Positions 11,463-17,097 of a stretch of 17,097 nucleotides of DNA are shown one piece after another. The stretch comes from JBHENC01 sp051000345. GTDB lineage: Bacteria; Acidobacteriota; Blastocatellia; Pyrinomonadales; Pyrinomonadaceae. The stretch lies in assembly GCA_051000345.1 (NCBI GenBank), contig JBPCOJ010000087.1, positions 1 to 17,097 on the forward strand, in the 5' to 3' direction. Under the pieces are notes generated by a model. It was not told where the DNA came from, made no database searches, and saw nothing but the letters and a program-made list of their open reading frames with translations. Made by a program: the position numbers and the translations under genes. Positions within the stretch are counted from its first letter, which is position 1. Every line of letters begins with the position of its first letter.

Positions 11463-13244
11463 CTAAGGCTTCGTCGGCTTCGGAGTTGTAGCGGGAGCAG
11501 ACGGAAGCGTAGTACCCGCAGGCTGCGTCGAAGCAGGCTGAACACCGGCGGGCGCAGAAGCAGGATTGATGCCACCATCGGGCGGCGCGCCGGACGGCGT
11601 CGGCACGATGCTAAGGCCGCTTCCCGAAGGCTTCGCTGTCGGAACAGCGTTCGCGTTCTGGACTGCTGCCGCATTGCCGCGCGTGGTTGTTGTCGGATTG
11701 ATTGGCGCGACATTGCGCGCGGGCGCGCGGCGTTGAACGGGCGCAGTCGGCGTTGAAGTGGGCAATTGACCGCCGTTGCGCACGGCTTCCGCCAGCAAAT
11801 CGTCTGCCTTATCGTCCTTGCTAATCAGCACGCCGTTTTTATTAACAGTCGCCTGCGTCGTACCTAAAACTTCGCTAAACATTTTTTCGGTAAAGGAAGG
11901 GCGGACGGGCGCTTCCATCTTAGCTTTTATCGGGTCGGGTTCCGGCACGGGCGCGCCGATGGCGTTGAGTTGTTCGCGCGCCTTCTCTGCGTATTCGCTA
12001 TTCGGATAATCGCGCGCGATGCGTTGAAAATACTTGGCGGCTTCGTCAGGTTCTTCTTCCTGTAAATAAAGCGCTCCCTGCCGGAACAATACTTCGTCCA
12101 GATATGAAAAGTTCGGATACAGCCGGATAACGTCGTCGAGCCGCGATTGCGCGCCCTTCAAGCCGCCGTTGCCGTGTTCGCTGCGCCCGATATAGAAGCG
12201 CGCGATCTGCAAATTGTGCAGCGCGAGAAGCTCCTGCACTTCGCTCAAACGCTGGCTTACTTCCGGCTTCAAAGCTGTATCCGGGAATTGCTGTGTGAGA
12301 ACCTTCAGGCGCTGCTCGGCTTTTTTCGCGTGCTGGACATCACGGTTGGCAAGCCCCATCTGGCGCATTTCGCATTCGGCGATTTTCAACATCACATCGT
12401 CGGCCAAAGGATGCGTCGGGAAAAATGTCAGCCAGTCCTGATATGCGCCCGCCGCTTGGATCAGCGAACTCGTGCTGCCTTCGAGATAAAATGTATCGGC
12501 GATGGCGAGTTTGGCGGCAGGCAAATACGGAGAATCTGGGTAAGTCGTGATGATCGTGTTGAAAAGGTAACGTGATTCTTCCCCACCGCCTTTGCGCGCT
12601 TCCTTCGCCGCCGATTCAAAAAGATCGCGGTCGCGTCCGACAGCCGCCGCGCCCGTCAATTCAGCATACTTTTCGCCGCCGCCGCGCCCGAAAACGTGTC
12701 CGATGCCGAGAAAGCCGCCGCCCTTTTTCTTTTTCGCGCTATCCTTTGTTGCGGCGGATTTGTCGGAAGCTTGCGCGACGCCGCCACCACTGCTGCTGCC
12801 GTTAGCGGCGCTTGCGCGCAAGGCAGAGTCGATGCGCCCACTCAAATCCGCGACTGACGATTCGAGTTTATCGATGCGGCTCGAATCATAGCGTTCAGCG
12901 CGATCCTGCTTGCCGCGCAAGTCGCTTACTTCAGAGAGAATGGAATTGGCTTCCTGATCGAGTCCGCGCAGAAGTTGTCGCGGATCATCGGCGGACGCTT
13001 CGCTTTTCGTGTCGGCTTTGCCGTTGTCCCGCGCGTTCATGGTGGCGAGCGACCCGCTTAAAGAACGACGCAGAGCCTCAAGACGCGAGCGCATAATCTC
13101 CAGGCGCTGCGCAGGCGAACCATCCGTCTGCACGCGCGCAGATTTTGTTCCCTGTGCTTGCAGAACACTTCCCGAAAATGAACCCGACGGCAGCAACAGC
13201 ATCGCACAAAGCGCGAGCGCGGCAGCAAAATGACGTGTATGCAT
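11463..13244 (-). CDS. BamD/YfiO-like exported protein with coiled coil and Pro-rich tail
   Basis: The 593-residue protein starts at ATG 13242-13244, chosen because GGAGG (13251-13255) lies 6 bases upstream. A TTG start at 13277 is less likely. Residues 1-31 are a signal peptide (FAAALALCAMLLLP). Residues about 45-150 have heptad-like charged helices (RLEIMRSRLEALRRSL, SSRIDKLESSVADLSGRID) predicted as coiled coil. A Gly/Lys linker follows. Residues about 210-430 are TPR-like repeats of the BamD/YfiO type (YLFNTIITTYPDSPYLPAAKLAIADTF, YQDWLTFFPTHPLADDVMLKIAECE, RLDDVIRLYPN, YFQRIARDYPNSEYAEKAREQL). The tail (about 490-593) is Pro/Ala/Thr-rich. BamD is a lipoprotein of the outer-membrane beta-barrel assembly complex. 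Here no lipobox cysteine is visible at the signal end, so the match is to the fold, and the role in barrel assembly is inference. Confidence 0.82.
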   Translation of the reverse strand: MHTRHFAAALALCAMLLLPSGSFSGSVLQAQGTKSARVQTDGSPAQRLEIMRSRLEALRRSLSGSLATMNARDNGKADTKSEASADDPRQLLRGLDQEANSILSEVSDLRGKQDRAERYDSSRIDKLESSVADLSGRIDSALRASAANGSSSGGGVAQASDKSAATKDSAKKKKGGGFLGIGHVFGRGGGEKYAELTGAAAVGRDRDLFESAAKEARKGGGEESRYLFNTIITTYPDSPYLPAAKLAIADTFYLEGSTSSLIQAAGAYQDWLTFFPTHPLADDVMLKIAECEMRQMGLANRDVQHAKKAEQRLKVLTQQFPDTALKPEVSQRLSEVQELLALHNLQIARFYIGRSEHGNGGLKGAQSRLDDVIRLYPNFSYLDEVLFRQGALYLQEEEPDEAAKYFQRIARDYPNSEYAEKAREQLNAIGAPVPEPDPIKAKMEAPVRPSFTEKMFSEVLGTTQATVNKNGVLISKDDKADDLLAEAVRNGGQLPTSTPTAPVQRRAPARNVAPINPTTTTRGNAAAVQNANAVPTAKPSGSGLSIVPTPSGAPPDGGINPASAPAGVQPASTQPAGTTLPSAPATTPKPTKP

Positions 13245-13296
13245 ACTAAACCTCCGAACGAATAAACAGTATTTCAAGCGACATAAATCAGAAGTG

Positions 13297-13343
13297 AAGA
13301 GTTAGCCTAAAGGCGCGCGGCATTGGTGCGCGGAACTAACTTC
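13297..13343 (-). terminator. Weak hairpin after rpe
   Basis: agttag (13300-13305) pairs with ctaact (13336-13341), and an inner GC-rich stem (gcgcg/cgcgc, around 13313-13331) can form inside. On the minus strand it is followed by CTTCACTTC, a poor T-tract. It lies in the 136-bp gap between the rpe stop and the BamD-like start. It may be a weak terminator or a processing structure. Confidence 0.35.
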
Positions 13344-13380
13344 TTATTCCGATTTCTATTTTATGTTTTCCATCTTAACT

Positions 13381-14049
13381 TCAAACCCACTGCTGCGCTG
13401 ATGCGGCGTTTTGCAGATCGCGCACGGCTTGTGCCGGATCGGGTGTCGCAAAAACGGCTGATCCGGCGACGACGATTTCGACTCCGGCGTGGACGACCTC
13501 CGCAATATTTTTAAGATCGACACCGCCATCTATTTCAATGCGCGTCGAAAGCTTTCGCTCCTCGATCATGCGGCGCAGGCGGCGCACTTTATCGAGCGTG
13601 CCGGAAATAAACTTTTGCCCGCCGAAGCCCGGATCGACAGACATCAACAACACATAATCGGCATATGGCAAAGCGTCGTCGATGCTTGCGAGCGAGGTGG
13701 CAGGATTAAGCACGATGCCCGCCTGTGCGCCCTTCGCTTTGATGGAATCGAGCGTGCGGTGCAAATGCGGCTCTGCTTCGACGTGAACCGAAACCATATT
13801 CGCGCCCGCTTCGACAAACTGCTCGGCGTAGCGCCCCGGCTCGGAGATCATCAGATGCGCGTCAATCGGCAACTTCGTCACAGGGCGAATCGACTTCAGC
13901 ACAGGCAAGCCGATGGTCAGGTTAGGCACGAAATGCCCGTCCATTACATCGAAATGCACGACAGCCGCGCCGCCGTCTTCGATGGCTTTTAACTGTTCGC
14001 CGAGCCGCGCAAAGTCGGCAGACAAAATCGAGGGAGCGATCTCAACCAT
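13381..14049 (-). CDS. rpe: Ribulose-phosphate 3-epimerase
   Basis: TIM-barrel metalloenzyme interconverting ribulose 5-phosphate and xylulose 5-phosphate in the pentose phosphate pathway, in the cytoplasm. The 222-residue length is standard. The signatures are IAPSILSADFARLG (4-17), HFDVMDGHFVPN (32-43) with metal ligands His32 and Asp34, DAHLMI with His65, LLMSVDPGFGGQKF (134-147), and IEIDGGV with Asp174. AGSAVF near the C-terminus is the phosphate-binding loop. The start at 14049 matches the family, with only a weak AGAAAG upstream. It follows the PASTA gene by 70 bases, which hold no strong signal. Confidence 0.98.
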   Translation of the reverse strand: MVEIAPSILSADFARLGEQLKAIEDGGAAVVHFDVMDGHFVPNLTIGLPVLKSIRPVTKLPIDAHLMISEPGRYAEQFVEAGANMVSVHVEAEPHLHRTLDSIKAKGAQAGIVLNPATSLASIDDALPYADYVLLMSVDPGFGGQKFISGTLDKVRRLRRMIEERKLSTRIEIDGGVDLKNIAEVVHAGVEIVVAGSAVFATPDPAQAVRDLQNAASAQQWV

Positions 14050-14119
14050 TTCGTTGCTTTCTGCGAGGGCTTGGGTTAAAAGTCGGTTTCAAGAGTGAAA
14101 CGCGTCGGAAGACGTTTCT

Positions 14120-14887
14120 TTATGGCCTGCGCGTGTTGCCGTTCGAGTTAAACGGCGCGGTCTGAAGCACGGGCTGGCGCTTGTTTGCGTTCGAGTTATT
14201 GATGCTGCGGTTAGCGTTTGCGTTTGTCGGGCGGTTGCTCGCGTTGCGATTATTTGCGTTTAGATTTCTCGCATTGCGATTATTCATGTTGGCATTGCCG
14301 TTGTTCGAGTTGCGATTACGATTATTTGCGTTGCCGTTATTTACGTTTGCGCCGCTCTTTGAATTGGCGTTTTTATTGGTATTAACGTTTTTATTGCGTG
14401 CGTCTTTGTCTTGCCTGCGATTTTTGTCCGTATTTTGATTCTTTGACCCCGTATTATCGTTGGACTGATTATCGTTTGCTTTGTCTGTTTCGTCAGCAGC
14501 GCTTTTTGCCGCATCCGCTTCGGACGGTGGAGCCGATTCGCCTTCCTTCGGCGGACGGCTGATGACGACGGCGATGGTCTGCCCTACTTTTATCATGTCG
14601 CCTGCGCGCGGCGATTGATCTAGAATCGTGTCGGGCTTAGTTTCGGCAGCGAAACGCGAGGCGCGCTTGCGTATGTTCAAGCCAGCGCTGCCGAGCACTT
14701 CTTCGCCCGCGAGATAGTTCTTGCCGAGTATGTCCGGCACTTGAACTTCCGCATTGCGCAGGCTAAGAAGATAGACAGTGCCGGTTAGCCCTAGAATAAA
14801 AGTAATGGCAACGCCGCAGACGATTCCGATTCTGCCCAAGGTCGACAACACGCTACGGTTTGTCTCTGACACAAATTTTTCGTCCAC
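14120..14887 (-). CDS. Membrane-anchored PASTA-domain protein with Asn-rich tail, no kinase domain
   Basis: The 255-residue protein starts at GTG (14885-14887). Residues 1-19 are cytoplasmic and about 20-43 a transmembrane helix (GIVCGVAITFILGLTGTVYLL). About 48-111 is one PASTA domain, with VQVPDILGKNYLAGEEVL, the central TILDQSPRAGDMIKVGQTI and closing AVVISRPP. PASTA domains bind peptidoglycan fragments, typically on the outside of the cell. The remaining ~140 residues are a disordered tail: first acidic (ESAPPSEADAAKSAADE), then Asn/Lys/Arg-rich with recurring NAN, NNRN and NRNA units to the end. In many Gram-positive bacteria a PASTA Ser/Thr kinase gene lies between rsmB and rpe. Here the same slot holds only the sensor part. 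A GGAAA lies very close to the GTG, so the exact start is uncertain. Confidence 0.88.
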   Translation of the reverse strand: MDEKFVSETNRSVLSTLGRIGIVCGVAITFILGLTGTVYLLSLRNAEVQVPDILGKNYLAGEEVLGSAGLNIRKRASRFAAETKPDTILDQSPRAGDMIKVGQTIAVVISRPPKEGESAPPSEADAAKSAADETDKANDNQSNDNTGSKNQNTDKNRRQDKDARNKNVNTNKNANSKSGANVNNGNANNRNRNSNNGNANMNNRNARNLNANNRNASNRPTNANANRSINNSNANKRQPVLQTAPFNSNGNTRRP

Positions 14888-14975
14888 TTTCCAAACAAGC
14901 GTGCGCTTTTCGCGCGGCAGGCGTTTTTAACAAATCCGTGCAAACAAGCCGCGAAGTTTAGCACCCGCGCGGACT

Positions 14976-14996
14976 GTGCGGCAAGCAAAGCCGCAC
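14976..14996 (-). repeat. Stem-loop directly after the rsmB stop
   Basis: gtgcggc (14976-14982) and gccgcac (14990-14996) form a perfect 7-bp stem with loop aagcaaa, beginning two bases after the rsmB TAG. There is no following T-tract on the minus strand, so it is a weak terminator at best and may stabilise the 3' end. The rest of the 111-bp spacer holds two copies of caaacaag (14892-14899, 14941-14948) and no clear promoter. Confidence 0.5.
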
Positions 14997-14998
14997 GG

Positions 14999-16420
14999 CT
15001 ACATGACACGCTCGAAGAGTGCGATGAAAAATCCATCCGCTCCGTCGCGCTGCGGCCACGTTCGCGCCGCGCCCGAAGCGATGTTCAAAGAATCCGGGAC
15101 ATTTACGGGAAGCTGCCGGAAATCCGTGTTGCCGATTAAAAATTCATCGACGACTGCTTCGTTCTCTTCCGTCTCGACGGAACATGTCGAATAAAGCAAT
15201 CGCCCGCTCTTACATACCGTCTTCGCGGCACGGGCGAGTATTGATATTTGCTGCGCCGCGAGATTTGTGATGTCGGATTTTTGGATGCGCCAGCGTATTT
15301 CCGGGTTGCGCCTAAGCGTGCCTGTGCCGGAACAAGGCGCATCGACGAGCACGCGCTCAAACGATTTTTCGGAAAACGGTAACGCCGAACGCGCGTCGAA
15401 CACGATGCCCGAAACGCTCTTGATTTCTTGCCGCGCGCAGGCTTCCCGCACAGTGCGCAAACGATGTTCGTGTATGTCGCCCGCGACAATAAAAGCTTCG
15501 TCGTTCGTTTTCATGGCGATATGAGTTGTCTTTCCGCCCGGCGCGGCGCAGACGTCGAGCACGCGGTCTCCCGCTCCGGCGTTCAGCACATGCGCGATTA
15601 ATTGCGACGCTTCATCCTGTATGTAAATCGCGCCAGCGCGCGCCAACTCGCGCAGCACGCTGCCCGCGCCTGCAACGCGCCAACTCTCCGGCGCGATTGC
15701 CGATGGCTGCACTTCACCGCCCGCCGCGCGCAGCTTTTCAAAAATGTCTGAGCCGTTGATTTCCGTGCGCAACGGCGATGCACCCCGCGTCGCATTCGTG
15801 AGCCGAAAGGCAGTCGGCGCAATGTCGTTGTTGGCGTGTGCGAAAGCTTTGGTGTGCGCCAAACCGAAAGCCTGCGTCCAGCGTTCAAGCAAATGTTCTG
15901 GATGCGAAGTCTCGACGGCGAGGCGTTTGAGCGGATCAGTAATGTTTGCCGCCGGATCGTAATCGGGTTCACGCGCGGCGCGGCGCAACACTGCATTAAC
16001 GAAGCTCGCGGCGGACGTTAGACGTGCTTGCTTGACCAGATTAACGGATTCATTCACCGCCGCCGATTGCGGCACGCGCGCGAGAAAACGCAATTGATAA
16101 AGTCCAAGACGCAACGCACGGCGAACCGGCGCATCCAGACTCTTTGCATCACGCCGCGCATAATGTTCGATCAAACAATCGAGCCACAATTGCCGACGCA
16201 ACACGCCGAGCACCAATTCATAACAAAGCGCGCGATCATCCGCGCGCAAGCCTTCATCATCCGCCGCAGCCGCAAGCAGCACGGACGCGAATGCGCCGTC
16301 TTCTTCCACGCGCCGCAAAATGTGAAAGGCCGCTTGCCGCGCCGGTGAAACGATTGCGCTGCGCGGACTTTGCGCGGGCGCGTGCTGTTTTTTATTCTTC
16401 TTAATCGCAGGCGTGTTCAT
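14999..16420 (-). CDS. rsmB: 16S rRNA (cytosine(967)-C(5))-methyltransferase
   Basis: SAM-dependent methyltransferase that modifies 16S rRNA C967 (E. coli numbering). The protein has 473 residues. A basic N-terminal stretch (KKNKKQ) precedes a NusB-like RNA-binding domain (about 26-150, with DRALCYELVLGVLRR and NAVLRR). The catalytic domain has IYIQDEASQLIAHVL (265-279), SAM motif I VLDVCAAPGGKTTH (287-300), AGDIHEHRL (313-321), DAPCSGTGTLRRNPEIRW (360-377) with Cys363, and LLYSTCSVETEENE (408-421) with the catalytic Cys413. It ends DGFFIALFERV, as is usual. It starts 18 bases after the fmt stop with no Shine-Dalgarno, suggesting cotranslation with fmt. The fmt-rsmB pairing is a very common arrangement. 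Confidence 0.97.
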   Translation of the reverse strand: MNTPAIKKNKKQHAPAQSPRSAIVSPARQAAFHILRRVEEDGAFASVLLAAAADDEGLRADDRALCYELVLGVLRRQLWLDCLIEHYARRDAKSLDAPVRRALRLGLYQLRFLARVPQSAAVNESVNLVKQARLTSAASFVNAVLRRAAREPDYDPAANITDPLKRLAVETSHPEHLLERWTQAFGLAHTKAFAHANNDIAPTAFRLTNATRGASPLRTEINGSDIFEKLRAAGGEVQPSAIAPESWRVAGAGSVLRELARAGAIYIQDEASQLIAHVLNAGAGDRVLDVCAAPGGKTTHIAMKTNDEAFIVAGDIHEHRLRTVREACARQEIKSVSGIVFDARSALPFSEKSFERVLVDAPCSGTGTLRRNPEIRWRIQKSDITNLAAQQISILARAAKTVCKSGRLLYSTCSVETEENEAVVDEFLIGNTDFRQLPVNVPDSLNIASGAARTWPQRDGADGFFIALFERVM

Positions 16421-16438
16421 GTCAATCGCGGGCGTTGC

Positions 16439-17097
16439 TCATACGCCGAATTTGTCGCCTGCTTTAACCTGCGCGCCATTGAGAAAATCGCGCACGCTCA
16501 TGCGCCGCTTTCCTTCGGATTGAACTTCCACAAGCCGCAACGCGCTTTTGCCAACACCGCACGCAACGATCAAATCATCGCCGCGCGCTTCGATGATTTC
16601 GCCATTCTTAAATTCCACGTCTTTACTATTGTCCGCGTCGAGCATTTCGGCTGCCGCGCGCCACACGATAAGCTTTCGCCCGTCGTGCATAGTATAAGCA
16701 TTCGGCCAAGGCTGAAAGCCGCGCACGCTTCGTTCGAGTTGTGCTGCATCCTGCGACCAATCAATCGCTCCGTCTTCACGCCGCAAGATGGGCGCGTGCG
16801 TCGCATCCTTTTCGCTTTGCGCGCGTGGAATCAACTCTGAAAATTTCGCCAGCGTTTCGCTTAATAGATCAGCACCGAGGACTGCAAGCCGCGCCATCAA
16901 TTCCGGCGCTGTTTCCTTTTCCTCAATCGCCGTTGCGCGCTGCAAAAAAATTGCGCCGGTGTCGAGGCCTTCGTCCATCTGCATCGTCGTCACGCCCGTT
17001 TCTTTTTCGCCGCGCACAATCGCCCAATTGACGGGCGCAGCGCCTCTGTATTTCGGAAGCAAAGAGAAATGCACGTTGATGCAACCAAAGCGCGGCG
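16439..17097 (-). CDS. fmt: Methionyl-tRNA formyltransferase, 5' end cut by the window edge
   Basis: Transfers a formyl group from 10-formyl-THF to the initiator Met-tRNA. The reading frame is open through the window edge. Reading on from 17097 gives PRFGCINVHFSLLPKYRGAA, which contains the catalytic Asn-x-His of the formyltransferase domain, so the GTG at 17074 is internal and not a start. GVTTMQMDEGLDTG carries the catalytic Asp. The C-terminal tRNA-binding domain (from about SVRGFQPWPNAYT to the end, VRDFLNGAQVKAGDKFG) is complete. About 218 residues of the usual ~310 are present, and roughly the first 90 lie outside. rsmB follows 18 bases downstream. Confidence 0.96.
   Translation of the reverse strand, partial: PRFGCINVHFSLLPKYRGAAPVNWAIVRGEKETGVTTMQMDEGLDTGAIFLQRATAIEEKETAPELMARLAVLGADLLSETLAKFSELIPRAQSEKDATHAPILRREDGAIDWSQDAAQLERSVRGFQPWPNAYTMHDGRKLIVWRAAAEMLDADNSKDVEFKNGEIIEARGDDLIVACGVGKSALRLVEVQSEGKRRMSVRDFLNGAQVKAGDKFGV

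Noticed and set aside
14086..14101. Hairpin gtttc/gaaac between the PASTA gene and rpe as a terminator.
   Set aside because: Only five base pairs and a short T-tract. The two genes look cotranscribed.
14160..14420. Repetitive plus-strand sequence opposite the PASTA gene as a separate DNA repeat.
   Set aside because: It is explained by the Asn-rich codons of the protein tail on the minus strand.

Overview
The window is 17.1 kb of ordinary-looking bacterial chromosome in which every recognisable gene (17 protein genes and one tRNA) lies on the minus strand. Everything therefore reads from high to low coordinates. The gene content is core: translation, replication, cell wall, isoprenoid and envelope genes. 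The gene order ispE, tRNA-Gln, prs, rplY, pth, rpsF, rpsR, rplI, dnaB, alr, the envelope-type secreted proteins (BamD-like, TPR, CAP) and a PASTA protein between rsmB and rpe suggest a diderm bacterium, plausibly an Acidobacteriota member near Blastocatellia. That placement is inference from gene order and style, not from a search.

Layout in transcription order. (1) 17097-13381: fmt (5' end cut by the window edge), rsmB, a membrane-anchored PASTA-domain protein without a kinase domain, and rpe. (2) 13244-11463: a large BamD/YfiO-like periplasmic protein, followed by a good intrinsic terminator at 11391-11438. (3) 11196-8630: a four-helix membrane protein overlapping by 4 bp (GTGA) a 684-residue exported TPR protein. 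(4) 8380-7646: an exported CAP (YkwD-like) protein with a strong sigma70-type promoter in an AT-rich spacer and a terminator whose T-tract ends at the next start codon. (5) 7571-2435: ispE, tRNA-Gln(TTG), prs, rplY (long CTC form), pth, rpsF, rpsR, rplI, ending in a compound hairpin terminator at 2277-2356. (6) 2235-1: dnaB, then alr (3' end cut by the window edge).

The genes act mainly in translation (formylation of initiator tRNA, 16S rRNA methylation, recycling of peptidyl-tRNA, four ribosomal proteins, a glutamine tRNA), nucleotide and sugar-phosphate supply (prs, rpe), isoprenoid precursors (ispE), replication (dnaB), peptidoglycan precursor supply and possible sensing (alr, PASTA), and envelope assembly (BamD-like, TPR, CAP).

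I found no phage, insertion sequence, CRISPR array, toxin system or obviously new enzymatic system. The most unusual signal is non-coding. Three spacers in the prs-rplY-pth-rpsF stretch (4004-4061, 4631-4730, 6474-6553) are made almost entirely of degenerate 7-bp tandem repeats arranged as inverted arms. Two of these arrays run directly into the start codons of pth and prs, where a Shine-Dalgarno sequence would be expected. Other points worth a second look are the terminator abutting the ispE start, the kinase-less PASTA protein in a position where many Gram-positive bacteria carry a PASTA kinase, and Gly/Arg-rich extensions on the partner ribosomal proteins bS18 and bS6.
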